Made by a program: the position numbers and the translations under genes. Source: CAZUYC01 sp964624475 (GTDB taxonomy: Bacteria > Myxococcota_A > UBA9160 > SMWR01). From it: a stretch of 64,000 bases of DNA. A model generated the notes under the pieces. The model was not told the DNA's origin. It did no database searches and saw only the letters and a program-made list of their open reading frames with translations. Every line of letters starts with the position of its first letter. The stretch's first letter is position 1. Below, piece after piece: positions 44,160 through 53,300 of this stretch. The stretch is from the NCBI GenBank assembly GCA_964624475.1, contig CAZUYC010000083.1, positions 62,001 to 126,000 of the forward strand, in the 5' to 3' direction.

Positions 44160-45331
44160 CGCGGCTCCCGCGGGAGCAAGAGCGCGCGCTCTGCGATCAG
44201 GTTGCGCTGGATCTCGTTCGAGCCGGCGTAGATCGTGTCCGAGCGCGAGAAGAGGAAGAGGCGCTGGAGCGGGGTCAGCTCGTAGGGCGCCGCGGCGGCG
44301 ATCTCGGCCTCGGGGCCGAGCACGTCCATCGCGAGCTTGCCGAGGCTCCGGTGCCAGGTCGCCCAGAAGATCTTGGTGATCATGGCCTCGCGCGAGAGCT
44401 GGCTCCCGTCCCCGGAGAGCGTGCGCAGCGCGTTCGCGCGCTGGAGCTGGAGCCCGATCCAGGCGTCCGCGATCCGCTGGCGGATCAGGGGATCGCGCGC
44501 GCTCCCGTTGCGCTTCGCCGCCTCGACGATCTCGCGCACCTCGTTCGCGAAGGCGAGCTGCTGGCCGAGCGTCGAGGCGCCGCGCTCGAAGGCGAGCGTG
44601 CCCATCGCCACCTTCCAGCCCTCGCCGGGCGCCCCCACCACGTTCTCGGCCGCCGTGCGCGCCCCGTCGTAGAAGACCTCGCTGAACTCGCTCGTGCCGG
44701 TGATCTGCACGATCGGGCGGATCTCGATCCCGGGCTGGCGCATCGGCACGAGCAGGTAGGAGAGCCCCACGTGCCGCGAGGACGCGGGATCGGTGCGGCA
44801 GACGACGAAGCACCAGTCCGCCCACTGCGCCCACGAGGTCCAGACCTTCTGCCCGTCGAGCACCCACTCGCCGCCCTCGAGGCGGGCGCGGGTCTGGACG
44901 TTCGCGAGGTCGGAGCCCGCGTTCGGCTCCGAGTAGCCCTGGCACCAGATCTGCTCGCCGCGCACGATGGCGGGCAGGAAGCGCTGCTTCTGGGCCTCGC
45001 TGCCGAAGTGGACGAGGGTCGGGCCGAGCAGGCCCTCGCCGATGTGGCCGAGGCGGCCGGGGCCGCCGGCGCGCGCGTACTCCTCGTAGAAGATCACCTG
45101 CTGGGGGAGCGTCGCGGCACGCCCGCGGTACTCGCGCGGGAAGCCAATGCACGACCAGCCGGCCTCGCCGAGGCGGCGCTCCCAGGCGCGGCGTTCGCCC
45201 ACGAGCGCGTGCTCGTCGCCGGGCCCGCCGCGGCCGCGGACCATGGCGAACGCGCCCGAGAGCTCCGCGTCGAGCCACTCCGCGACCTCGCGGCGGAAGG
45301 CCTCGTCCTCGCGGCTGAAGCGGAGGTCCAT
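44156..45331 (-). CDS. fadE30: FadE30-like acyl-CoA dehydrogenase
   Basis: A 391-residue ACAD. WCQGYSEPNAGSDLA, IVQITGTSEFSEVFYDGAR and VAMGTLAFERGASTLGQQ agree with mycobacterial FadE30, the ACAD that acts early on the HIP-CoA side chain. The C-terminus is DTIYAGSNEIQRNLI, lacking the common catalytic Glu position. It is coupled to ipdF and lies 98 bases downstream of an SDR gene on the same strand. Confidence 0.86.
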   Translation of the reverse strand: MDLRFSREDEAFRREVAEWLDAELSGAFAMVRGRGGPGDEHALVGERRAWERRLGEAGWSCIGFPREYRGRAATLPQQVIFYEEYARAGGPGRLGHIGEGLLGPTLVHFGSEAQKQRFLPAIVRGEQIWCQGYSEPNAGSDLANVQTRARLEGGEWVLDGQKVWTSWAQWADWCFVVCRTDPASSRHVGLSYLLVPMRQPGIEIRPIVQITGTSEFSEVFYDGARTAAENVVGAPGEGWKVAMGTLAFERGASTLGQQLAFANEVREIVEAAKRNGSARDPLIRQRIADAWIGLQLQRANALRTLSGDGSQLSREAMITKIFWATWHRSLGKLAMDVLGPEAEIAAAAPYELTPLQRLFLFSRSDTIYAGSNEIQRNLIAERALLLPREPR

Positions 45332-45429
45332 GGCGACGCGGCGCAGCTTAAGATAGGGAGCGACTCGTCTGCAAGCGAAGCATGGTGCCGCGCCGTGAGC
45401 GCGCCGCGCCGGCGGCGCCCGCGCGAGGG

Positions 45430-46299
45430 TCAGAGCTGGAACGGCCCCTTGCCCATCTGCTCGCGGATCGGAACGAACTCGGGCTGGAGCATCGCGCGGC
45501 GCTGCCAGTTGGCGCCGTCCACGACCATCGTGTGGCCGGTCACGTAGGCGGCGAAGGGCGAGGCGAGGAAGGTCGCGGCCCAGCCGAGCTCGCGCGGGCG
45601 CCCGACGCGGCCGGCGGGCGAGCGGGCGTCCTCCTGCTTCCCGCGCTCCGGCACCGCGCGGATCGCGGCGACCTCGTCCTCGTGCGGGAAGAGGCCGGGC
45701 ACGAGGCCGTTCACGCGGATTCCGTAGGGTGCCCACTCGACGGCGAGCGTCTCCGTCATGTTCTTGACGCCGGCCTTGGCGGCGGAGCTGTGCGCGAATC
45801 CCGGTCCGCCCGTCCAGGCGTACGAGGCTCCGATGTTCAGGATCGAGCCGGGCGTGCCCGCCGCGATGTGGCGGCGCGCGAACTCGCGAGAGCAGAGGAA
45901 GGTGCCGTTCAGCACGATGTCGACGACGCTGCGCCAGCCGTTGGGACTCAGGTCCTCGGCCGGCACCGGGAAGTTCCCGGCCGCGTTGTTCACGAGCACG
46001 TCCGGCAGCGCGAGCTCGGACTCGATCCGGTCGAAGGCCGCAGCGACGGCCACCGGCTCCCGGACGTCGGCCTGCACCGCGAGACCGCGAGCCCCCACGG
46101 CGCGGACGGCGGCGACTCCCGCCGCGAGGTGCTCGGGCTTGCGGGAGAGGATCGCGAGCGACGCCCCGAGGCGCGCGAACTCGACGGCGATGGCCTTGCC
46201 GAGCCCCGTCCCGCCTCCGGTCACGAGGACGGTGCGTCCGTCGTAGCTCCCCTTCGGGAGCGCGCAGGCTCCCAGCTCCGGCGGCTCGGGCAAGCCCAT
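45430..46299 (-). CDS. 2,4-dienoyl-CoA reductase-like SDR
   Basis: A 289-residue SDR. TGGGTGLGK binds the cofactor, and VNNAAGNFPVPAEDLSPNGW is typical of the dienoyl-CoA reductase branch (DECR/peroxisomal type). In that branch the YxxxK Tyr is replaced: here HSSAAKAG keeps Lys but not Tyr. It would remove a conjugated double bond from an acyl-CoA. It precedes fadE30 and ipdF and probably belongs with them; its start is 112 bases from the divergent crotonase. Confidence 0.82.
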   Translation of the reverse strand: MGLPEPPELGACALPKGSYDGRTVLVTGGGTGLGKAIAVEFARLGASLAILSRKPEHLAAGVAAVRAVGARGLAVQADVREPVAVAAAFDRIESELALPDVLVNNAAGNFPVPAEDLSPNGWRSVVDIVLNGTFLCSREFARRHIAAGTPGSILNIGASYAWTGGPGFAHSSAAKAGVKNMTETLAVEWAPYGIRVNGLVPGLFPHEDEVAAIRAVPERGKQEDARSPAGRVGRPRELGWAATFLASPFAAYVTGHTMVVDGANWQRRAMLQPEFVPIREQMGKGPFQL

Positions 46300-46411
46300 G
46301 GGTGCTCCTCTCGCGCGCCTTGCCGAGTGTCACCGAGGCGGGGACCCGGCGTCAAATCGGTCCGGCGGGGCCGCGCCGTCGCGTGATAAGCTCCGCTGCC
46401 GGAGGGCGCGC

Positions 46412-47230
46412 GTGGCCGAAGCGGGCCGGACGGTCGACACGGGGAGCGAGCAGCTGCTCTGCCGCGTCGAGGAGCGGGTCGCGGTGGTGACGCTCCACCG
46501 GCCGCAGGCGCGCAACGCGCTCACGCTGGAGCTCAAGCAGGCGCTCGCGCGCACGCTTCCGGAGCTCGGCCGCGCCCCCGACGTCGGCGCCCTGCTCGTG
46601 ACCGGCGCGGGCGGCGCCTTCTGCGCGGGCGGCGACACCAAGGGGATGGCGCGCGAGGGCCGCCCGGCCTCCGTCGAGGATCGCGTGCGCCAGCTGCGCT
46701 GGGAGCACACGATCCCCTGGACGCTCCACCGCATGGACAAGCCCACCGTCGCCGCGCTCCCGGGCCCCGCGGCGGGCGCGGGCCTCGCGCTGGCGCTGGC
46801 CTGCGACCTCCGCATCGCCGCCGAGAGCGCCTTCGTCACCACCTCCTACGCGCGGCTCGGTCTCTCGGGCGACTACGGCTCGAGCTGGTTCCTGACCCAG
46901 CTCGTCGGCACGGCGCGCGCGCGCGAGCTCTTCTTCACCGGCGATCGGATCTCGGCGCGGGAGTGCGAGCGGCTCGGGCTGGTGAACCGCGTGGTGCCGG
47001 ACGCGGAGCTCGAGAAGGAGGCCCTGGAGCTCGCGAGGCGCATCGCCGCCGGGCCGCCGGTGGCGCTGCGCTACATGAAGGACAACCTGAACCGCGCCCT
47101 GCACCAGGAGCTCGGCGCCTGCCTCGACCTCGAGGCCGAGCGCATGGTGCTGGGCGCACAGACCGAGGACTATCTCGAGGCTCTGCGCGCGTTCGACGAG
47201 AAGCGGCCGCCGGCCTTCCGCGGGCGCTGA
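46412..47230 (+). CDS. Enoyl-CoA hydratase/isomerase family protein
   Basis: A 272-residue crotonase from GTG 46412 with GGAGGG upstream. GAGGAFCAGGDTKGM and GPAAGAGLALALACD form the oxyanion hole. The second catalytic Glu site (ARLGLSGDYGSSW) has no clear Glu, so it may be an isomerase or hydrolase rather than a hydratase. It is followed 22 bases later by a second crotonase; both are divergent from the dienoyl-reductase-like SDR. Confidence 0.87.
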   Translation: MAEAGRTVDTGSEQLLCRVEERVAVVTLHRPQARNALTLELKQALARTLPELGRAPDVGALLVTGAGGAFCAGGDTKGMAREGRPASVEDRVRQLRWEHTIPWTLHRMDKPTVAALPGPAAGAGLALALACDLRIAAESAFVTTSYARLGLSGDYGSSWFLTQLVGTARARELFFTGDRISARECERLGLVNRVVPDAELEKEALELARRIAAGPPVALRYMKDNLNRALHQELGACLDLEAERMVLGAQTEDYLEALRAFDEKRPPAFRGR

Positions 47231-47252
47231 GCCCGCGCGAACAGGAGATGGC

Positions 47253-48035
47253 GTGAGCGCAGATCCCATCCTGCTCGACTTCGAAGGGCCGATCGCGATC
47301 CTGAGCAACAACCGGCCCGAGAAGCACAACGCGGCGAACGACGCGATGGACCGCCGCCTCTTCGAGATCCTGGGCGAGCTGCACCGCCGCGAGGGGCTCC
47401 GCGCGGTGATCTGGCGCGGCAACGGGAGCTCGTTCTCGTCGGGGCGCGACACGGGCGAGCTCGGCCTGCGCACGGAGGGCCTGAGCGACTTCGAGTTCAT
47501 CGAGCGCGGTCACAAGGGGACGCTCCAGCTGCTCTCGCTCCCCGCGCCGATCCTCGCGGTGCTGAAGGGCTGGGTGATCGGCGGCTCCTTCGAGCGCGCG
47601 CTGCTCTGCGACCTGCGAATCGCCGGCGAGAGCGCGAAGATGGTGCTGCCCGAGATCCGCCACGGCGTGGTGCCGGACTCCGCGGGGACCGCACGGCTCT
47701 TCCAGATCGCGGGCCACGGGCTGGTGGCGGACCTCGCGCTCACCGGACGCGTGATGGACGCGCAGGAGGCGCTCCGCCACGGGGTGGTCTCGCGCGTGGT
47801 GCCGGACGCCGAGCTCGACGAGACCGCGCTCGAGATCGCGCGGCAGATCGCGGCAGCGCCGGCCTTCACCGTGCAGATGTTCCGCCGCACCCTCGGCCGG
47901 CTGGCGAACCCGCTCGTCACGGCCTCGCTCGCCGAGGAGGCGCTCGCGCAGTCGCTGGTCTTCGCGTCGCGCGACTACGCGGAGATGAAGGCGGCGCGCG
48001 CCGAGAAGCGCGAGCCGCGCTACCGCAACCGCTGA
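47253..48035 (+). CDS. Enoyl-CoA hydratase/isomerase family protein
   Basis: A 260-residue crotonase. SSFSSGRDTGELG replaces the usual A-G-x-D oxyanion segment, and WVIGGSFERALLCDLRI replaces the second one, so it is a divergent member; LPEIRHGVVPD keeps a Glu where hydratases have one. Substrate unknown. It forms a pair with the crotonase upstream. Confidence 0.85.
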   Translation: MSADPILLDFEGPIAILSNNRPEKHNAANDAMDRRLFEILGELHRREGLRAVIWRGNGSSFSSGRDTGELGLRTEGLSDFEFIERGHKGTLQLLSLPAPILAVLKGWVIGGSFERALLCDLRIAGESAKMVLPEIRHGVVPDSAGTARLFQIAGHGLVADLALTGRVMDAQEALRHGVVSRVVPDAELDETALEIARQIAAAPAFTVQMFRRTLGRLANPLVTASLAEEALAQSLVFASRDYAEMKAARAEKREPRYRNR

Positions 48036-48080
48036 GGGCCCATCTCGTCGAGAAGGGGTAGCCGGGTCCCGATCACGGCG

Positions 48081-48173
48081 ATGCGGCGCCACGGGGCGGT
48101 CCTCGACCTCGCCGCCGCGCTGGTGGTGCCGACCGGCGTGCTCGTCGGCTGCCGGTTCCTCGGCCTCGGGTAG
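48081..48173 (+). CDS. Possible 30-residue hydrophobic peptide
   Basis: ATG at 48081 opens 30 codons encoding one hydrophobic stretch (AAALVVPTGVLVGCRFLGLG) in the 166-base gap before dps. Small single-helix proteins occur at such sites, but no homologue was recognised and it may be chance. Confidence 0.25.
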   Translation: MRRHGAVLDLAAALVVPTGVLVGCRFLGLG

Positions 48174-48201
48174 CGAGGGGGCTGCGAGCCGAGCCGGCGC
48201 C

Positions 48202-48660
48202 CTACTTCTCGAGGTGGCTGCGCAGCATCCAGGCGTTCTTCTGGTGGACCTGGAGGCGGCGGATGCCGAGGTCGGCGGAGGCCTCGTCGCCGGCGGCCTG
48301 GCTCGCCTCCACCACGCGCTGCGCCGTGGCCGAGACGGTCGCCTGGTCGGCGGTGAGCAGGCGCAGCATCTGCGGCGCGGAAGGCACGCCCTTCGCCTCC
48401 TTCACGGCCGTGAGCTGCGCGAACTCGACGTAGGTGCCCGGCGCCGGCGCGCCGAGCGTGCGGATCCGCTCCGCGATCTCGTCCACCGCGAGCGCGAGCT
48501 CCGTGTACTGGGCCTCGAAGAGCGTGTGGAGCGTCGTGAACATCGGACCGGTCACGTTCCAGTGGAAGTTGTGCGTCTTGAGGTAGAGCGTGTAGGAGTC
48601 GGCCAGGAGCCGGCCGAGCTCCTCCACGGTCTTCTCGTTCGACTTCGGGGACTTCGGCAT
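48202..48660 (-). CDS. dps: Dps family ferritin-like protein
   Basis: A 152-residue Dps. The ferroxidase residues lie at His33, His45, Asp60 and Glu64, with the same spacing (12, 15, 4) as in E. coli Dps. HNFHWNVTG is the family signature. Dps forms a 12-subunit shell that stores iron and protects DNA from peroxide. A short Lys-rich N-terminus (MPKSPKSNEK) could bind DNA. Confidence 0.93.
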   Translation of the reverse strand: MPKSPKSNEKTVEELGRLLADSYTLYLKTHNFHWNVTGPMFTTLHTLFEAQYTELALAVDEIAERIRTLGAPAPGTYVEFAQLTAVKEAKGVPSAPQMLRLLTADQATVSATAQRVVEASQAAGDEASADLGIRRLQVHQKNAWMLRSHLEK

Positions 48661-48755
48661 TGGGGTTCCTCCTCGGGCGGGAGAATGCCCGCGCGCTCGG
48701 GTCGCCACCAGGGTCGGCGGCGGCGCGGGGTGAGCGGCTCGAGGCGGGAGCCCGG

Positions 48756-49397
48756 CTACCGCCCGGGCGAGGGGCGGTCGATCCGCAGGGTGAAGACGAT
48801 GCGGCCGCGGCCGAGGCGTTCGCTCGCCACCCGCACCGGCGCGCCCGCGAGGCGGCTCGCGGTGTACTCGATGAAGCCCTGGGCGGCGAGGCGCGAGACC
48901 TCGGGGAGCTCCTCGGCCTCGCTCACCTCGATGCGGTGGACCGCTTCGCTGTCGACCGTGAAGCGCCAGCGGCTCACGTTGAAGATCGCGCCCGCGAGGC
49001 TCGAGACGAGGTTGCCCTCGCGTTCGGTCCACCCCTCGCCCCGCGCCCGCTTCTGCGCGCCGATCTCGTCGCCGCGCTCGAGCTGGAGGTAGAGCCCCGC
49101 GGAGAAGAGCCGCTCGGCCGCCCGCGCGCCGCGCCGCACCACGTACCCGGGCTTCCCGCCGCCCTCGACCGCCAGCAGGAGCTCGGTCAGGCGCCGGTAG
49201 GTGGCGAGCGGGTACCAGAAGCCTGGCAGCACCTTCTCCTCGAAGATGCGCAGGTCCTCGGCGTGGAGGCGCGCCTGGAAGTCGGCGCGGGGGATCCGTC
49301 CGGCCGCGACGAGGCCCTGGACGTCCTCGACCACGGACTGGAACGCGGTGCCCTTGATGGACGGAACGCCCACGGCCGCCCCCCGGTTCGGACGCAT
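48756..49397 (-). CDS. Conserved-looking protein of unknown function
   Basis: A 213-residue soluble protein from ATG 49397. The N-terminal IKGTAFQSVVEDVQGLVAAG recalls a family of paralogous proteins in myxobacteria, but I cannot name it with certainty. The rest is alpha/beta with no catalytic motif. It might be a regulatory or ligand-binding protein. A dispersed tandem repeat lies just upstream. Confidence 0.65.
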   Translation of the reverse strand: MRPNRGAAVGVPSIKGTAFQSVVEDVQGLVAAGRIPRADFQARLHAEDLRIFEEKVLPGFWYPLATYRRLTELLLAVEGGGKPGYVVRRGARAAERLFSAGLYLQLERGDEIGAQKRARGEGWTEREGNLVSSLAGAIFNVSRWRFTVDSEAVHRIEVSEAEELPEVSRLAAQGFIEYTASRLAGAPVRVASERLGRGRIVFTLRIDRPSPGR

Positions 49398-49431
49398 CGT
49401 CCGGACGCCGCGCCGGCCTGAGGGCACCGGC

Positions 49432-49551
49432 CTCGGAGCAAGCCGGCGAAGGCGCCGCGCAGCGAGGCGAAGCCGAGCGGAGTGCGGGCCCCTCGGAGCA
49501 AGGCGGCGAAGCCGCCGCGCAGCGAGGCGAAGCCGAGCGGAGTGCGGGCCC
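49432..49551. repeat. Dispersed GC-rich repeat, copy C: two tandem 60-bp units
   Basis: Units at 49432-49491 and 49492-49551 differ at only two positions. Each contains CGCAGCGAGGCGAAGCCGAG, which is the reverse complement of the core found in copies A, B and D. Unit 2 folds into GGCGGC-gaa-GCCGCC. It lies between two minus-strand genes. Confidence 0.75.
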
Positions 49552-49566
49552 CCGCTAGGGCTAGGG

Positions 49567-50274
49567 CTAGGCCGGGGGCCCGTCGAGCCGGCGCCGGCGC
49601 GCCCGATCGAAGGCCTCGAAGTTCTCGCCCCCGACCGAGGTGAAGACGCCCGAGGCCTCGGCGGTGCGCACGCCCACCGCCAGGGCTTCCGAAGAGACGA
49701 AGATCCGGCGCCCCTCGACGCGGTCGAAGCGCCCCACGAACTCGAGGTCGACGTCGATCGGTGTCGGTCGCAGATAGCGCACGCGGAGCTCGCGGGTCAT
49801 TCCGGGCGCACCCGAGAACACGGTGGCCATGCCGAGGATCTCGTCGAAGGCGGCGGCGAGGAAGCCGCCGTGCAGGATCCCGGGCGCTCCCTCGTAGGCC
49901 GCGCCGAAGCGACCGCGCCCGCGGACGACGCGCGCCTCGACGTCGATGCGCAGTTCGAGCGGCGGGGCCACGGCGTTCGAGAGCCCCACGAGCGGGCCCG
50001 TCTCGTGGAAGTGCTCCATGCCCGGGAAGGGGGACGGCGCGTCGCCGCGGCTCTCGGCGCGCCCCGCGGCGGCGAAGCGCGCGGCCGTCTCGCGGACGAG
50101 CGGTTCGATCGCGCGCAGCGCGTCCTCCGGCGCGGCGGTGCTCGGCAGCTGAGCGAGGAGCTCCCGGAGCGCCGCCGCCAGCTCGCGCTTCGCCGCCCAC
50201 GCGCCCGTCGCAGGCCGCGCCTCGTTGCGCGCCCGCGCGATCCGCTCGAGCGGGCCGTCTCGCCGCTCCGCCAT
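49567..50274 (-). CDS. PaaI/hotdog-fold acyl-CoA thioesterase
   Basis: A 235-residue protein; the C-terminal half is one hotdog domain with GAPGILHGGFLAAAFDEILG, the PaaI-type signature whose Asp/Glu region activates water. The first 100 residues are a helical extension not seen in short PaaI proteins. It would hydrolyse acyl-CoA to the free acid. Its stop codon lies in a short GCTAGG repeat. Confidence 0.82.
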   Translation of the reverse strand: MAERRDGPLERIARARNEARPATGAWAAKRELAAALRELLAQLPSTAAPEDALRAIEPLVRETAARFAAAGRAESRGDAPSPFPGMEHFHETGPLVGLSNAVAPPLELRIDVEARVVRGRGRFGAAYEGAPGILHGGFLAAAFDEILGMATVFSGAPGMTRELRVRYLRPTPIDVDLEFVGRFDRVEGRRIFVSSEALAVGVRTAEASGVFTSVGGENFEAFDRARRRRLDGPPA

Positions 50275-50301
50275 GCTCGACTGGATAGCAAGATCGCCGC
50301 G

Positions 50302-53300
50302 CTAGCGCGCGGCGACGCGCGGAGAGCGCAGGCGCGCCCAGTAGCCGCCGGCGCTCCACTGGCGGAAGCCCCAGCGAAGCCAGCCGAGCAGCGCCTGCGC
50401 GACCCAGAGCGACCACGCCAGCATCGCGCCGCGGTAGATCCAGAGCGAGACGGAGAGCACCCACGGCTGCGGCAGGAGGGGGTCGCTGCGGTCCTGGTAC
50501 CAGCGCAGCACGCCGGCATCGGACCCGTTGCCGGCGATCTGCATCGCGGGCGTGCCGAGCAGCCCCGCCTCGATCGCGAGCACGAGCGCGACGAGCGCGC
50601 CGACCGTGAGGCCGACGAGCGCGATCTGGAGCGCGTCGAAGGCCAGGGCCGAGCGCGCGCGCTCCGCCTCGGAGAGGCGCCCGCGCCCGCCGAGCGCGAG
50701 GAGCCACACGACGACGAGCGCCGCGGCCGGGAGCGGCGCCTGCGTGAGACCGACGCCGAGACCGAGCCAGTGGCGCGCGCGCAGCGGCGTCCACGCGATG
50801 CGCCCGAGCCCGAGCGAGAGCCCGGCCACGACGAGGAGCACCGGCCAGAAGAGCACCGAGGGCCCGAGCCGCGGCCCGCCGGCGAAGAGGACCCAGCGGC
50901 TCGGCGGCACCTCGAGTGCTATGTGCGCGTTCACCGAGGGAAGGCCGAGGTCGACCTCGGGGCCGCGCAGCCAGGCGCTGATGCCGCGCGGCTCGCGCCA
51001 GCGGAGCTCGACCTCGCGCGCCCCCGGCGCGAGCGGGATCGGCACGCGGCGCCCCTCCTGGCGCGGCGGCTGCTCGGCGCCGCCCACCGAGATCCGTTCG
51101 AGCTCGGCGCCTTCCGGGAGCGTGATCAGGTGCTGGCCGCCCTGGCTGCTGCGCAGGCGCAGCGCGAGCGTCGCGTCGGTCGCGCGGATCCCGGGTCGGA
51201 GCATGAGCTGGCTTCGATCGAGGGTGAGCGTCGCCCCGCCCGCGCCCGCGGGCCGCTCCACGGCGAGCGCGACCTTCTCGCCGGGCCAGGGTCGCCACTC
51301 GCGGAAGCGGCGGCCCGCGTTCGCCGAGTCGACCGGCGGGATCCCCGCCGCCGTGACGTGCCAGATGGGGCTCGCGTCGAGCTGCCAGACCTCGCTCCAG
51401 AGGAACTCGCGCGGCGCCTCGAGGGCGAGCGCCTCCCGCGGCGGGAGGAGCGAGCTCCAGGCCATCGCGCCGGCGCCGGGCGCGAGCGTGACCAGCGCGC
51501 GCCCGTCGCGCACGCGCACGCCCGGCGTGGTGACGGCCTCGCCGGGGAGCAGCGGGACCTCGAGCACGAGCGCGCCCTCCGGCGGCGCGACGCGCGCGAC
51601 CGTCGTCTCGACCTGCCAGTCGAGGCCGAGCGAGAGCGTGCGCGTCACCGACACGAAGGGCGGGATCTCGCTCGGCTCGAGGCGCTCGCCGCCGGCGCCC
51701 GAGCCCGGGGCGGCGTCGCGCACGAGCTGGAGCGCGCCCTCCACGTGGCCGTCCGGGTGGAGGCCGAGCAGCGTCCAGCCGCGCGGCGGGGCCGCGAGCT
51801 CCACGCGCCGAGGTTGCAGCGGGAGCGGGATCTCGACCGTGGCGCGCGGCGGGAGCGGGCCCGAAGCGAGGATCGTGTGGCTCCCCGGGCCGAGGCGCAC
51901 GAAGACCGGGCCCCCTCCGATGCGCTGGATCGCGTCGGCCGGCCGGCCGTCCACCGCGACGGCGTCGAGCGCGAATCCCGCCGGCTCAGCGTCGGCGCCG
52001 GCCGGGAGCGGGATCGCCGTCTCGGCCGCGACGTCCACCGAAAGGCGCAGCTCGAGCCGCTCCGGTGTCACGTCCAGCACGAGGCGCGACGCGCTCGCGC
52101 AGACGGGGTGGCAGCTCGGCGCCGCGAGCAGGCGCGCGCGCAGGTCGTTCAGCAGCTCGGGCGTCGGGAACTCGGCGCGCGCGGGAGCGGGCGCGAGCCA
52201 CGCCGCGAGTGCCAGCGCCGCCGCGACCGGCGCCGGGCCGGGGCCTCGGCCGAGGATCTCCGCGCCCCCGCCGCGCGACCTCGGAACCAGCCGGAGGACC
52301 AGCGCGGCGAGGAGCGCCGTTCGCAAGAGCGCGAGCGCGCCCGAGAGCCACGGGGGCAGGAGCCAGAGGCGGAGCTCCTGCCCGCGTTCGACGGGCCCGC
52401 TCCAGCCGAGCCGGACCTCCTCCCAGCGCCAGTCAGGCCGGCCCGGCCCGGTCTGCACCCTGGCGCCGGGGTCGGGGGCGTAGCCGGCGCGGCGGCTCGC
52501 GCGCAGCCGCAGCGAGGATTGCGCGGGCAGGGAGCGGAGGACCTTTTCGCGTGCCGGCGCCGCTTCTTCGAGCGTGGTGACCAGCGCCTCGTCCGCGGCG
52601 CCGAGATCTCGCAGTTCGAGCTCCATCTCCTCGCGCGCCACCTCGGACGGCGCCAGGCCGGGCTCGCCCTCCGCCACGACCGCGAGCCACGGGCGCTCGA
52701 GCGCCGGGAAGAGCCCCGCGCGCAGCTGGGAGACCGCGAAGGGCACGGCGGCGAGGACCAACACTCCGATCGAGACCGTGCGGAGCAGGCGCAGCGCGGC
52801 TCCGAGCCGCCCGCCCGACACGACGCGGTGGAGCGCCTCCGCCGCGAGGACGGTGACCCAGAGCAGCCGCGGCGCGCCGGGCTCCGTGTAGGTGAGCGCG
52901 AGCGTCGCGAGCGCGAGCGCCCCGGCGCGAGCGCCGAAGAGCCGGAAGGTCGCCATCGCGACCACCATCACCACGAAGAGGTCGAGGAGCGTCCAGCGCG
53001 CGATCCAGGTCGGCGACGCGGCGTCGACGCCCGACGCGTGCAGCAGGCGCCAGCCGGGCGGGAGCGCGAGCGTGGCCGAGAGCGCGTCGAAGTCGTGGTC
53101 CCAGCCGACGGCCGGGAGGCGCCGCGCCCCGCCCTCGACGCGGCTGTCGGCGTCGATCCCGACCCGCCCGAGCGGGACCTCGACGCCGAGGAGCTCCGCG
53201 CCCGCGCGCTGCGTCACGGGCTGGTCCGCGCCGTTCACCGCGGCGCGCCCGAGGCGCGTCGCCGCGCCCATCTCGAGGCGCGTGGCCAGGCGTAGCTCGC

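Noticed and set aside
49432..49551. CRISPR array
   Set aside because: Two directly adjoining 60-bp units with no unique spacers and no cas genes; part of a dispersed repeat family.
49555..49572. Telomere-like hexamer array
   Set aside because: Only three GCTAGG units in an internal position; a chance microsatellite is enough.
49201..53295. 1,364-codon plus-strand open frame
   Set aside because: Antisense to the thioesterase and the giant membrane protein; composition is low-complexity Arg/Glu/Ala with no motif, as expected in very GC-rich DNA.
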